Positions 6,340 to 15,458 of a DNA stretch of 49,573 nt are shown piece after piece; position 1 is the first letter of the stretch, and every line of letters begins with the position of its first letter. The notes beneath the pieces are model-generated. The model was given only the letters and a program-made list of their open reading frames with translations, was not told where the DNA came from and made no database searches. This DNA comes from Comamonadaceae bacterium (lineage in GTDB: Bacteria; Pseudomonadota; Gammaproteobacteria; Burkholderiales; Burkholderiaceae_C). Position numbers and translations under genes: made by a program. The stretch is taken from the NCBI GenBank assembly GCA_947452785.1, contig CANGDZ010000019.1, forward strand, positions 1-49,573. The letters are read 5' to 3'.

Positions 6340-6909
6340 ATGAGCATCAAAAGTGACAAATGGATCCGCCGCATGGCTCAAGAGCACGGCATGATCGAAC
6401 CCTTCGAGCCCGGCCAGGTGCGGCAAAACGCTGCGGGTGAAAAAATCGTCAGCTACGGCACCAGCAGCTATGGCTACGACATCCGCTGTGCGCCCGAGTT
6501 CAAGGTGTTCACCAACATCTACAGCACCGTGGTGGACCCGAAGAACTTCGACCCCAAGAGTTTCGTCGATATCGAGTCCGATGTCTGCATCATCCCGCCC
6601 AATAGCTTTGCGCTGGCCCGCACCCTGGAATACTTTCGGATTCCACGTAATGTGTTGACAGTGTGTCTGGGTAAAAGCACCTACGCGCGCTGCGGCATCA
6701 TCGTCAACGTCACGCCTTTTGAACCCGAGTGGGAAGGCTACGTGACCTTGGAGTTTTCCAACACCACGCCGCTGCCCGCCAAAATTTACGCCGGTGAAGG
6801 TTGTGCCCAGGTGCTGTTTTTTGAAAGCGATGAAGTCTGCGAGACCAGCTACAAAGACCGGGGCGGCAAATACCAAGGCCAGGTCGGGGTCACGCTGCCC
6901 AGGGCGTGA
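6340..6909 (+). CDS. dcd: dCTP deaminase
   Basis: A 189-residue enzyme that converts dCTP to dUTP, feeding dUTPase and thymidylate synthesis. Typical sequence includes [29 protein letters not shown] (with the catalytic Glu of the family) and [20 protein letters not shown]. Length and the C-terminal [12 protein letters not shown] agree with the homotrimeric proteobacterial enzyme. The start [13 protein letters not shown] matches the family; an in-frame extension to 6262 is not conserved. Confidence 0.96.
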   Translation: MSIKSDKWIRRMAQEHGMIEPFEPGQVRQNAAGEKIVSYGTSSYGYDIRCAPEFKVFTNIYSTVVDPKNFDPKSFVDIESDVCIIPPNSFALARTLEYFRIPRNVLTVCLGKSTYARCGIIVNVTPFEPEWEGYVTLEFSNTTPLPAKIYAGEGCAQVLFFESDEVCETSYKDRGGKYQGQVGVTLPRA

Positions 6910-7018
6910 TCGCTTCCTCTTTCTCCGCCCTGAATCAGTGGATGAAAAGGGGCTGTTTCTGGGGGCGAAATGGGCCCCGCCGAAGCCTGGCCGCCTAAAG
7001 TGCGACAATAGCGGGTTA

Positions 7019-8548
7019 ATGACTGACTCTTTTTCCAATCTCTCGCTGGCTGAGCCCTTGGCTCGCGCCGTAGCCGAAATGGGCTACGCGTCCATGACGC
7101 CTATCCAAGCCCAGGCCATCCCTGTGGTGTTGACCGGTCAAGACGTGATGGGCGCAGCCCAGACCGGCACCGGCAAGACGGCGGCGTTTTCGTTGCCTTT
7201 GTTGCAACGCCTGCTGAAACACGAAAACAGCTCCACTTCGCCTGCGCGCCATCCGGTGCGCGCTTTGGTGTTGCTGCCTACGCGTGAACTGGCCGACCAG
7301 GTGGCCCAACAAATCAAGCTCTACGCCAAATACACTCAGATGCGCAGCACGGTGGTGTTTGGTGGCATGGACATGAAGTCGCAAACGCTGGAGCTCAAAC
7401 GAGGCGTTGAAATCTTGGTGGCCACGCCCGGTCGTTTGCTCGATCACATCGAGGCCAAAAATGCGGTGTTGAACCAAGTCGAATATGTGGTGCTGGACGA
7501 AGCCGACCGCATGTTAGACATTGGCTTTTTGCCTGACCTGCAGCGCATCTTGAGCTATTTGCCTAAGCAGCGCACCACCTTGTTGTTCTCGGCCACTTTC
7601 TCGCCCGAGATCAAGCGACTGGCCGGCAGCTATTTGCAAAACCCGGTCACCATCGAGGTAGCCCGTCCGAACGAAACCGCCTCCACCGTCGAGCAACGCT
7701 TTTATGCCGCGCATGACGATGACAAGCGCCGCGTGGTCAAGCATGTGCTGACCAGCCGGGGGATCAAGCAAGCCTTTGTCTTTGTGAACAGCAAATTGGG
7801 CTGTGCCCGCTTGGCCCGTTCCTTGGAGCGTGACGGCCTGAAAACCACGGCCTTGCACGGCGACAAGTCGCAAGACGAGCGATTGAAAGCCTTGGACGCG
7901 TTCAAGCAAGGTGAAGTCGATTTGCTGGTCTGTACCGATGTGGCCGCGCGCGGTCTGGACATCAAAGATGTGCCGGCCGTGTTTAACTTTGACGTGCCGT
8001 TCAATGCCGAAGACTATGTGCACCGCATTGGCCGTACCGGCCGTGCCGGAGCCTCGGGTTTGGCCGTGACTTTGGTGTCGCCTTCAGACAACCGTTTGGT
8101 AAGTGACATTGAAAAGCTGATCAAGAAAAAGATCGAAGTCGAAACCTTGGATTTGGGCGGCGAGCGCGAGCGTTCGGACGAACGCCGAGGTTCCGATCGT
8201 GGTTCAGATCGCCATTCTGACCGCAGCGCAGAGCGTGGTCCTGATCGCCGCTCTGCACCGCGAGAAGCGGGTCCGCGTGAAGGTGGTTCACAAGGCGGTC
8301 CACTTTGGGGTCGTCGTGACAATGCTGAGCAGCGTGATGTGTCGGACGCGCCGCGCGAGCGCCGCAGCAGTTTTCGGCCTGCGCCGGTGAACCGCGACCC
8401 GTTCTTTGAAAAGCCCTATGAGGCACCCACGACCAATGTCGATGCCGTGTGGGAATCCACCAAACCGCCAGGTGCTGCGCGCAGCAGCATCTCGGCCAAT
8501 ATCAAGCCCAAACGCAAAGTGGCTGCACTGTTCAAGATCAGCGAGTAA
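7019..8548 (+). CDS. DEAD-box ATP-dependent RNA helicase, RhlE-like
   Basis: A 509-residue helicase. Motifs in order: Q motif (MTPIQAQAIP), I (AQTGTGKT, about 47), Ia (PTRELADQ), TPGRLLDH, II (DEAD, about 159), III (SAT), IV, V (TDVAARGLDI) and VI (HRIGRTGR, about 335). From about residue 380 the tail is low-complexity, rich in Arg, Asp, Ser and Glu (ERERSDERRGSDRGSDRHSD), then basic at the end (ANIKPKRKVAALFKISE). RhlE-group enzymes remodel RNA in ribosome assembly and mRNA decay, and such tails often bind RNA or drive condensation. The ATG is the first in a frame-consistent place after dcd; upstream in-frame residues overlap dcd and are not helicase-like. Confidence 0.93.
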   Translation: MTDSFSNLSLAEPLARAVAEMGYASMTPIQAQAIPVVLTGQDVMGAAQTGTGKTAAFSLPLLQRLLKHENSSTSPARHPVRALVLLPTRELADQVAQQIKLYAKYTQMRSTVVFGGMDMKSQTLELKRGVEILVATPGRLLDHIEAKNAVLNQVEYVVLDEADRMLDIGFLPDLQRILSYLPKQRTTLLFSATFSPEIKRLAGSYLQNPVTIEVARPNETASTVEQRFYAAHDDDKRRVVKHVLTSRGIKQAFVFVNSKLGCARLARSLERDGLKTTALHGDKSQDERLKALDAFKQGEVDLLVCTDVAARGLDIKDVPAVFNFDVPFNAEDYVHRIGRTGRAGASGLAVTLVSPSDNRLVSDIEKLIKKKIEVETLDLGGERERSDERRGSDRGSDRHSDRSAERGPDRRSAPREAGPREGGSQGGPLWGRRDNAEQRDVSDAPRERRSSFRPAPVNRDPFFEKPYEAPTTNVDAVWESTKPPGAARSSISANIKPKRKVAALFKISE

Positions 8549-8655
8549 GTTGGACCTCGCTCCACGGCAAGTCCTCTGCGGCTTGTCCGTCAGGGGCAAC
8601 GGGCTTTACACAAGCGTCATCGCGGCGTCTTGCGCTGCTGGCAAAATCAGACCCC

Positions 8656-10896
8656 ATGCACAGTCGATTGTTAACCCCCTTGCCGCCTGAGCGTGGCCGT
8701 TTCAAAGGGGTTCGAGGTTTGCGTCTGGATGGCGTGGTCTCGAGCCTGACTTTGGCCTTGGTCGGCACGCTGGCCCAGGCCCAAACAACGATGGCCACCC
8801 CCTCCGCCCAGGTGCAGGACATGGGGCAGATTGAGATCAAAAGTAACCGCGACAACGACACCACAGCGCGACGTGAATCCACTGCCGCGAAGATTGTGAT
8901 TGGCCGCGAAGAGATTGATCGGCAAGGAGACGCCAGCCTGGGTGAAGTGCTCAAGCGCCTGCCTGGTGTCACGATTCAGGGCACGCCCGGCCGCGGCGGG
9001 GCCATTCGCATGCGTGGGCTGGGCAGTGGCTACACGCAAATTTTGCTCGATGGTCAACGCGTTCCGCCTGGGTTTTCGATCGATTCTTTGACGCCAGAAC
9101 AGGTCGAAAAAATTGAGATCATGCGTGCACCCACCGCCGAGACCGGTGCCCGTGCGATTGCCGGCACGATCAACATTGTGCTGCGCGAAGGCCAAAAGGC
9201 CAGCCCTGACGATTTCAAGGTGGGCACCAGCATCGAGCATGGCCAGGTGTCAGAGCAAGTCAATTGGGTGCACAACCTGCAAACTGAAGGCATGAACGGC
9301 ACGATGACCCTGTCGGCTTTCGATAGCAAAAGGCCCGACGATGTCAGCACGCACACGGTTTCGGAAGTCCAAGCGAACCCGGGTGCCAAGACCGACCGCA
9401 CCAGCGAAACGGTCAGCGTCGGGCTCCGCCAAGGCGTGCATGCCAACGCCCGTTTGCAGTGGCGCGGCGAGCAAGGCACCAGTCTGGTGTTGATGCCCTT
9501 CTTGATGTATTCCGATTACACCAACCAGGGACAGACCCAGCTACGCCAGACCGACAACGCGGGCGCCATCACCAGTGACAGCGCCAACTTGGCCACGCAA
9601 AGCCGCTATGTGATGACGCGACTCAATGGCCAATTCAACCGACGCCTGAGCGCGGATGATCTGATGGAGGTGAAGTTTGGCCTGGGGCGCTCGACCTACC
9701 AGTACCAATTTGACCAAACAGGCGGTGTAACGAGCCTGTTGCCCACCTTGACTCAGCGCCAAGACTTCACCGACCTGTCGAACAACCTGAGTGGCAAGTT
9801 GACCCAGGTCCTGAAAAACGGTCACCAACTGGTCAGCGGCCTGGAGCTTGAAGGGGTGAACCGCAACGAGACGGGAACCACCTCGGTGACTGACGAGTCT
9901 GGCGATTTGAAAGCCAGCACCCAGCGCTGGGCCCTCTACAGTCAAGATGAATGGAAGTTCAACGAACAGTGGTCCGCCCATGCGGGTTTGCGTTACGAAA
10001 ATATTGAAACCTCGGGCACCAGCAGCAATGGCGTGCGGCGCAACACCAGCTCGGTCTGGTCACCTTTGCTGCATGCGCTGTGGAAGCCCTTGCCTGGCAG
10101 TCGCGATCAGATTCGCATGAGCCTGACGCGCAGCTACAAAACGCCCACTCTGTACAACCTGGTGGCGCTGCCTTCCTTGTCGCGTGAGACCAACAGCCCC
10201 ACCCGAACCGATCGTGTGGGCAATCCGGATCTGCGCCCCGAGCTGGCCACAGGCATTGACTTGGCCGCAGAGCGCTACTTTGAAGGCGGTGGCTTGCTCA
10301 GTGCCAATCTGTTTCAGCGCAATATCACCGACCTGATTCGTTACACCATCAGCCAAGTCAACAACCCGTCTTGGGCACCAGGCCAAACGCGATGGGTCTC
10401 CAGCCCGAACAATGTGGGCAATGCGGTCACGCAAGGCATTGAACTGGAGGCTAAGTTCCGCCTGAACCAAGTGTGGACGGAGGCCTTGCCGGTCGACATT
10501 CGCAGCAATGTGAGTTTCTTTCGCTCCAGGGTGAAAGACGTACCTGGCCCGAACAACCGGCTCGACCAGCAACCCGACATGACGGCCAACCTGGGCGCCG
10601 ACTACCGAGTGCGCAGCGCGCCATTCACATTGGGGGGCAACATCAACTACAACCCCGACTACGACACCCGCCGAAGCGACAACCAATGGGCTTACCAAGG
10701 CGCCAAGAAGGTGGTCGATGTGTATGGCTTGTGGCGTTACTCGGCCTCCACAGCCGTGCGGCTGACGGTGAGCAACCTCACGCCCTCAGACTACATCACC
10801 GGTTCGACCTACAGCGGCAATGGCGTCTCTGAAACGGCTCGCACCACCACGCGCAATTGGCAAAACGTGACGCTGCGTTTGGAGATGAAGATTTAA
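8656..10896 (+). CDS. TonB-dependent outer-membrane receptor
   Basis: A ~746-residue protein with a signal-like hydrophobic segment (VVSSLTLALVGTLAQAQ) near residues 30-46. The plug domain (about 78-185) shows KIVIGREEI, LGEVLKRLPGVTIQG, IRMRGLGSGYTQILLDGQR and VEKIEIMRAPTAE. The remainder is a beta-barrel with alternating aromatic strands and the family's SLTRSYKTPTLYNL and GNPDLRPELATGID segments. The substrate is unknown; no siderophore or cobalamin genes are adjacent. Residues 1-25 are oddly polar for a signal peptide, so the true start may be an internal GTG closer to VVSSLTLAL. It lies about 107 bp after the helicase gene. Confidence 0.9.
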   Translation: MHSRLLTPLPPERGRFKGVRGLRLDGVVSSLTLALVGTLAQAQTTMATPSAQVQDMGQIEIKSNRDNDTTARRESTAAKIVIGREEIDRQGDASLGEVLKRLPGVTIQGTPGRGGAIRMRGLGSGYTQILLDGQRVPPGFSIDSLTPEQVEKIEIMRAPTAETGARAIAGTINIVLREGQKASPDDFKVGTSIEHGQVSEQVNWVHNLQTEGMNGTMTLSAFDSKRPDDVSTHTVSEVQANPGAKTDRTSETVSVGLRQGVHANARLQWRGEQGTSLVLMPFLMYSDYTNQGQTQLRQTDNAGAITSDSANLATQSRYVMTRLNGQFNRRLSADDLMEVKFGLGRSTYQYQFDQTGGVTSLLPTLTQRQDFTDLSNNLSGKLTQVLKNGHQLVSGLELEGVNRNETGTTSVTDESGDLKASTQRWALYSQDEWKFNEQWSAHAGLRYENIETSGTSSNGVRRNTSSVWSPLLHALWKPLPGSRDQIRMSLTRSYKTPTLYNLVALPSLSRETNSPTRTDRVGNPDLRPELATGIDLAAERYFEGGGLLSANLFQRNITDLIRYTISQVNNPSWAPGQTRWVSSPNNVGNAVTQGIELEAKFRLNQVWTEALPVDIRSNVSFFRSRVKDVPGPNNRLDQQPDMTANLGADYRVRSAPFTLGGNINYNPDYDTRRSDNQWAYQGAKKVVDVYGLWRYSASTAVRLTVSNLTPSDYITGSTYSGNGVSETARTTTRNWQNVTLRLEMKI

Positions 10897-10914
10897 GTCA
10901 CGCCGTTGCTGTGC

Positions 10915-11118
10915 CTATACCATCCCGTTGCGATGGGCCAACTCGACAAACAGGCCTGAGTGGTCCAAATCGGTCAGACCGTGGTCAATCGCTTGGGCGT
11001 AAAGTTGTTCAAACAGCGCACTGATGGGGGCTTCAAACCCCAGTGACTGCGCGGTGTCCAGGGCATTGCGCATGTCTTTGAGCAAAATTTTCGCGCATCC
11101 CCCGACTACAGCGAACAA
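10915..11118 (-). pseudogene. C-terminal remnant of a 3-hydroxyisobutyrate dehydrogenase/GarR-family oxidoreductase
   Basis: About 58 residues (LLKDMRNALDTAQSLGFEAP, ISALFEQLYAQAIDHGLTDL, DHSGLFVELAHRN) match the C-terminal helical domain of NAD(P)-dependent beta-hydroxyacid dehydrogenases. Similarity stops abruptly near 11092; the ~230-residue Rossmann domain and catalytic Lys region are absent. The upstream residues (MFAVVGGCA) are not family-like. It appears to be the stump of a deleted gene. Confidence 0.7.
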
Positions 11119-11270
11119 GCGGGCGGGTTCAAATTGAAAGCGATTGTGGCGGCTTTTGGTGCGGCCATGGGCCGCACGTTGTCACCTGCGGTGTGTCAAG
11201 ATAAGGTCTGCGCTGGCACACTGCGTTTAACACCCTTTGCATCACCTCAGTTCACTCTAGGAAATCCCAT
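11119..11270. other. Spacer with an unidentified open segment
   Basis: With the remnant before it, this forms part of a 374-bp stretch lacking an intact gene. On the plus strand the frame from about 11098 reads PDYSEQAGGFKLKAIVAAFG without a stop until the next start codon. It has no start or ribosome site and I do not recognise it; it may be another fragment left by the deletion. Confidence 0.3.
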
Positions 11271-12167
11271 ATGACTTCAAGTTCTGCGCCCGCCAAACCG
11301 CCCCGTGCCCGATCCGGCGCGTGGTACGACAGCTTGTACAACAACCGTGCCTTGGTGCCCGACTTTGCCGATCATTTTGCGCTCTGGCAAAGTGCCTCCC
11401 AGGCCGTGCGCAACCAAGTGGCCTGCACACTGGATGTGGCTTACGGCACGGGTGTGAATGAGACGCTGGACATCTTTCCAGCGGCGCAGCCTCATGCGCC
11501 GGTGGTGGTGTTCATTCACGGCGGGTACTGGCGCAGCCTGGATAAATCAGACCACTCCTTTGTGGCGCCAGCCCTGCAAGCCATGGGCGCTTGCGTGGTG
11601 ATTGTCAATTACGCCTTGTGTCCGAGCACGCAGGGTCAAACTGTCACCGTGCCGGACATCGCTTTGCAAATGACCCGCGCTTTGGCGTGGACGCATCAGC
11701 ACATTGCAGCGCATGGCGGAGACCCTGGGCGCATCACCTTGGCCGGACATTCCGCGGGGGGGCATTTGGCGGCCATGCTGCTGGCCACCGACTGGAAGCA
11801 AGTGAACGCCAAGCTGCCGGTTCACTTGGTGCGCAAAGCGTTGTCGATCTCGGGATTATTCGATCTGGCCCCGGTGCGCAAGGCGCCGTTCATTCAAAGC
11901 TCTTTGCACCTGACGCCCAAGCAAGTGCGACAAACCAGCCCGGCGCTGTGGGCGTCACCGCGTCAGCGCACCCTGTACACCGTGGTTGGGGGGCTGGAGA
12001 GTGGTGAGTTTTTGCGCCAAAACCGCTTGATACACCAGACCTGGGGACCACGCACCGTGCCCGTTTGTGAAGCCCTTGAAGGTTGCAACCATTTCAGCGT
12101 GTTGAGTGAGTTGATCCGCCGTGGCAGCCGATTGAATACGCTGATGCAAGAGCTGATCGCGCGCTGA
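11271..12167 (+). CDS. Alpha/beta hydrolase, esterase/kynurenine-formamidase-like
   Basis: A 298-residue cytoplasmic hydrolase with no signal peptide. The oxyanion-hole motif HGGYW (in VVVFIHGGYWRSLDKSDH) and nucleophile elbow GHSAGGH are clear; the catalytic His is probably in GCNHFSV near the C-terminus. HGGYW is typical of arylformamidases and hormone-sensitive-lipase-like esterases. No kyn genes are nearby, so the substrate is left open. AGGAAATCCCAT places a ribosome site just before the ATG. It converges on the next gene over a strong hairpin. Confidence 0.85.
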   Translation: MTSSSAPAKPPRARSGAWYDSLYNNRALVPDFADHFALWQSASQAVRNQVACTLDVAYGTGVNETLDIFPAAQPHAPVVVFIHGGYWRSLDKSDHSFVAPALQAMGACVVIVNYALCPSTQGQTVTVPDIALQMTRALAWTHQHIAAHGGDPGRITLAGHSAGGHLAAMLLATDWKQVNAKLPVHLVRKALSISGLFDLAPVRKAPFIQSSLHLTPKQVRQTSPALWASPRQRTLYTVVGGLESGEFLRQNRLIHQTWGPRTVPVCEALEGCNHFSVLSELIRRGSRLNTLMQELIAR

Positions 12168-12190
12168 AGCGGGGGGGGCAGAAATCCAAT

Positions 12191-12224
12191 AAAAAGCCCC
12201 AGCAACGGCAAAGCTGTGGGGCTT
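12191..12224 (-). terminator. Rho-independent terminator between convergent genes
   Basis: Arms AAGCCCCA (12194-12201) and TGGGGCTT (12217-12224). In the reverse-strand transcript the stem is followed by TTTTT, a classic intrinsic terminator for the Bug-family gene at 12271-13242. It may also stop the forward hydrolase transcript. Confidence 0.85.
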
Positions 12225-12270
12225 CATTCAAGCCGCGGGCGCGGCTGCACTTCAAAGTGTATTCGTCAGA

Positions 12271-13242
12271 TCATTCCGGTTCGATCTTCGCGTCGCGCAC
12301 CACCTTGGCCCATCGCGGCGCTTCGGTTTTGATCAACGCCGCAAATTGCTCGGGTGTGCCGCCACCCACTTCGTTGCCTTGGCTCAAGATTTTTTCTTTC
12401 ACCTCGGGGTCTTGCAAAGCCTTGTTGCAAGCGGCGTTCAGCTGCTTGATCAAGTCGGCGGACATGCCTTTGGGGCCGATCAAACCTTGCCAGTTCATGA
12501 CTTCCACTGCGGGAAAACCTTGTTCGCCCATGGTCGGGATATCAGGGGCCAGCGGTGAGCGGGTTTTGCTGGTGATGGCCAAGGCGCGCAGACGACCCGC
12601 CTTGATCGCGGGCATGGCGCTGTACATTTGCTCAAACATCATGTGCACTTGCCCGCCCATCAGGTCGGTGGCACCGGCCGAGCCGCTCTTGTAGGGCGCG
12701 TGAATCATGTCAATGCCCGCCGCATTTTCAAACAAGGCGCCACTCAAATGGTGCGAGCCGCCAATGCCGCCCGAGGCGTAACTCAGTTTGCCGGGGTTGG
12801 CTTTGGCGGCCGCCACCAGGTCTTTCACGGATTTATACGGTGAGTCGTTGCGCACCATCAAAATCAACGGGCCGCGCTCGATCAGACAGATCGGGGTCAA
12901 ATCGTTTTGCGGATCGAAGTTGAGTTTTTTAAACAAAGAGGGGTTCACCGCCAAGGGGGCAAAGTTGCCCATGCCCAAGGTGTAGCCGTCAGGTTTGCCG
13001 CGTGCAATGGCTTCGGTGCCGATGTTGCCGCCGGCGCCGGCTTTGTTGTCAATGATGATGGGCTGGCCCAGCAACAGGGTCATGGCCTTGGCCACTTGGC
13101 GTGAACGCGAGTCGGCATTGCCACCGGCCGCATACGGGCAGACCCAGGTGATGGGCTTGCTGGGAAATTTGTCTTGTGCTTGCGCCCAAGCCGGCACCAC
13201 CAGTGCGCCGCTGGTGGCTTGCAATAATTGTCTTCTTTTCAT
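12271..13242 (-). CDS. Bug-family (TctC) substrate-binding protein
   Basis: A 323-residue periplasmic protein with a signal peptide ending near AQAQ-DKFP. Family features include FPSKPITWVCPYAAGGNADS, IIIDNKAGAGGNIGTEAIAR, KPDGYTLGMGNFA, GQVHMMFEQM and GLIGPKGM. It is orphaned from tctAB. An M20 amidohydrolase gene lies upstream in the same direction 124 bp away, so the ligand could be an N-acylated or aromatic carboxylate; that is inference from position only. A perfect -10 (TATAAT) and a palindrome lie upstream. Confidence 0.92.
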   Translation of the reverse strand: MKRRQLLQATSGALVVPAWAQAQDKFPSKPITWVCPYAAGGNADSRSRQVAKAMTLLLGQPIIIDNKAGAGGNIGTEAIARGKPDGYTLGMGNFAPLAVNPSLFKKLNFDPQNDLTPICLIERGPLILMVRNDSPYKSVKDLVAAAKANPGKLSYASGGIGGSHHLSGALFENAAGIDMIHAPYKSGSAGATDLMGGQVHMMFEQMYSAMPAIKAGRLRALAITSKTRSPLAPDIPTMGEQGFPAVEVMNWQGLIGPKGMSADLIKQLNAACNKALQDPEVKEKILSQGNEVGGGTPEQFAALIKTEAPRWAKVVRDAKIEPE

Positions 13243-13287
13243 GAAATTCCCTTGAGTTGATGACCTTGTGAATCAGGCCTGGATCAA

Positions 13288-13335
13288 ATTATAAAAGTCT
13301 GCTGATGCTCGCATATGCGCAATCTTCCTTATGCG
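13288..13335 (-). promoter_or_regulatory. Regulated promoter with CGCATATGCG palindrome
   Basis: On the reverse strand a consensus TATAAT (13288-13293) lacks a good -35 box. In its place, about 17 bp upstream, is the perfect 10-bp palindrome CGCATATGCG (13310-13319), with a further half-site TATGCG at 13330-13335. The arrangement suggests an activator-dependent promoter for the Bug-family gene. Confidence 0.45.
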
Positions 13336-13366
13336 AATTGCCCCATGATGGATCGTGCGGGGCCGT

Positions 13367-14572
13367 TCAAGCCGGTAAAAACCGCTCGACCAGCAAACTC
13401 CAATAGGCCGAACCAATGGCCACGTTGTTGTCGTTAAAGTCGTACCCCGGGTTGTGCACCATACAGGCGCCATGGCCATCGCCGCTGCCGTCGCCGTTGC
13501 CAATCAGCAAGTAGCAGCCGGGCACTTTTTCCAACATGAACGCAAAGTCTTCGCTGCCCGTCAGGGCTTGGCCTTGGCGCGTGACGTTGGCCTCGCCCAC
13601 CAGCTCTTCGCCCACACTGCGGGCAAAATCGGTTTCGGCCAAGGTGTTGACCAATACGGCATAGCCGCGTTGGTAATCGATGCTGGCTTTGACGCCATAG
13701 CTTTGGGCTTGGGCATGCACCAGCTCTTTGATGCGGGTCTCTAACAGTTGGCGCACTTCGCGGTCCAGCGAGCGCACGCTCAACCTCAAAGTGCAGGTTT
13801 GCGGGATTACGTTGTTGGCCACGCCGGCGTTAAAGGCGCCCACGGTGATGACGGCCATGTGCAATGGGTCTACATTGCGCGAGACAATGGTTTGCAAGGC
13901 CATCACAATCGCCGAGCCCGCCACGATGGAATCTACCGCCTTGTGCGGCACCGCACCGTGGCCCCCCACGCCCTCCAGCGTGATGGTCACGTTGTCGGAC
14001 GAGGCCATGGCAGGGCCATCGCGAAACACCAGCTTGCCTTGCGGGTGGCTGGGCATGTTGTGCATCGCAAAAATGGCGTTACAAGGGTATTTGGTGAACA
14101 ATCCGTCTTCCATCATCTTCAAGGCGCCGCCCAAACCTTCTTCGGCGGGTTGAAAAATCAGGTTCACGGTGCCAGAGAACTGGCCTTTTTGCGCAATGTG
14201 TTTGGCCGCGGCGAGCAACATGGCGGTGTGCCCGTCATGGCCGCAGGCATGCATGATGCCGGTGTGGCAACTGGCGTAAGCCAGACCCGTGGCTTCGTCG
14301 ATCGGCAAGGCGTCCATGTCGGCGCGGATGCCGATGGATTGGCTGCCGCTGCCGCGTTGCAACTGACCCACCAAACCGGTGCCACCCAAGCCGCGCTCCA
14401 CTTTGTAGCCCCAAGCGATGAGTTGCTCGGCGACCAAATCGCTGGTGCGGTATTCCTTGTAACCCATCTCCGGGTGTTTGTGGATGTCGCGCCGCACGGC
14501 AATGAATTCATCGGCCTCGCCCTGCAGGGCCTGGAGTTTGTCGTGTAAAAAAGCATCGCGAGGGGCGTTCAT
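13367..14572 (-). CDS. M20-family amidohydrolase (hippurate hydrolase/HipO-like)
   Basis: A 401-residue metallopeptidase-fold hydrolase. Metal-binding motifs are HACGHDGHTAMLLAAA (about 105-120), IFQPAEEGLGGALKM (Glu-Glu) and the late TGSEDFAFM; dimerisation-domain sequence GVGGHGAVPHKAVDS is typical. Family members cleave N-acyl amino acids such as hippurate or N-acetyl amino acids in the cytoplasm. The ATG at 14572 is preferred because AAAGG lies about 9 bases upstream; a GTG at 14581 in the same frame adds three residues and overlaps that site. Substrate is not predictable. Confidence 0.92.
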   Translation of the reverse strand: MNAPRDAFLHDKLQALQGEADEFIAVRRDIHKHPEMGYKEYRTSDLVAEQLIAWGYKVERGLGGTGLVGQLQRGSGSQSIGIRADMDALPIDEATGLAYASCHTGIMHACGHDGHTAMLLAAAKHIAQKGQFSGTVNLIFQPAEEGLGGALKMMEDGLFTKYPCNAIFAMHNMPSHPQGKLVFRDGPAMASSDNVTITLEGVGGHGAVPHKAVDSIVAGSAIVMALQTIVSRNVDPLHMAVITVGAFNAGVANNVIPQTCTLRLSVRSLDREVRQLLETRIKELVHAQAQSYGVKASIDYQRGYAVLVNTLAETDFARSVGEELVGEANVTRQGQALTGSEDFAFMLEKVPGCYLLIGNGDGSGDGHGACMVHNPGYDFNDNNVAIGSAYWSLLVERFLPA

Positions 14573-14708
14573 CGAAGTCACCTTTCAAAGCAAGTTGGGA
14601 GTGCTAGCTCTGCGAGGGTAAACGATTTGCCGACCCAAGGGGACAGGGCTTTCCCCTGATTGAAAGGGCTGATGGGGTGGCGAGAATAAGGCTGAAACCC
14701 CAGAAAGA

Positions 14709-15446
14709 ATGGCAATGCAAGAATGGATTTTCCCCTTGGGTGTGGCCTTGCTGGGCTATACCGTTTTGGGGCTCACGGGGTTTGGCTCCGCCTTGGTGAT
14801 CGTGCCCTTGCTAGCTTGGCAATGGCCTTTGCCTGAAGTCGTGGCCTTGACCTTGCTGCTGGATGTGCCCGCATCGGCTTTGCACAGTGGCTTGAACTGG
14901 CGCCGGGTGCAGTGGCCTGAGTTGCAGCGGCTGTTGCCCGGCTTGGTGGTGGGGACGGTGATCGGCTTGTGGTTGGTCCAGCAAATGCCCGCTCGTTGGC
15001 CCCTGCTGCTGCTGGGTGTTTATGTGGCTTTTGTGGGTTTGAATGCCTTGCGCCAACCGGTGGCGAACCGCGCACCGGCTGCGCCCGTCTGGGCTTATGG
15101 GGTCGGATTGGGCATCGGCGTGGTGGAAATGCTGTTTGGCACCGCAGGCCCCTTGGTCGTCGCCTGGCTGTCACGCCGTGTGCCAGATGTACAGCAGATG
15201 CGTGCCAGCACGCCCATGATCATCACCCTCGCAGCCAGTACCGTTTTGGTGGGCCTGGCGCTGGAGGGGCGCTTGTCCAGCCCACAGTTGTGGTCGCGTT
15301 GGTCGGTGCTGATCATTGCGGCTTTGGTTGGCGTGGGCCTGGGCCACCGACTGGCTAGCCATTTTTCCGTGGCGCGCTTGCGCCAGCTCATTTGCAGCCT
15401 GCTGGTGGTCAGCGGCGGGATGCTGGCCTTGAACGCGCTGCGTTAA
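14709..15446 (+). CDS. TauE/SafE-family membrane permease
   Basis: A 245-residue integral membrane protein with about seven to eight hydrophobic segments. The N-terminal GLTGFGSALVIVPLLAW is the TauE/SafE repeat signature, and a second half starts near GIGVVEMLFGTAGPLVVAWL, in keeping with the internal duplication of the family. Members export sulfite, sulfoacetate or other small anions. Alternative ATGs at 14709 and 14715 are both possible. It is divergent from the M20 gene and ends 12 bp from the convergent guaC. Confidence 0.88.
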   Translation: MAMQEWIFPLGVALLGYTVLGLTGFGSALVIVPLLAWQWPLPEVVALTLLLDVPASALHSGLNWRRVQWPELQRLLPGLVVGTVIGLWLVQQMPARWPLLLLGVYVAFVGLNALRQPVANRAPAAPVWAYGVGLGIGVVEMLFGTAGPLVVAWLSRRVPDVQQMRASTPMIITLAASTVLVGLALEGRLSSPQLWSRWSVLIIAALVGVGLGHRLASHFSVARLRQLICSLLVVSGGMLALNALR

Positions 15447-15458
15447 GGCCAGTCAGGA

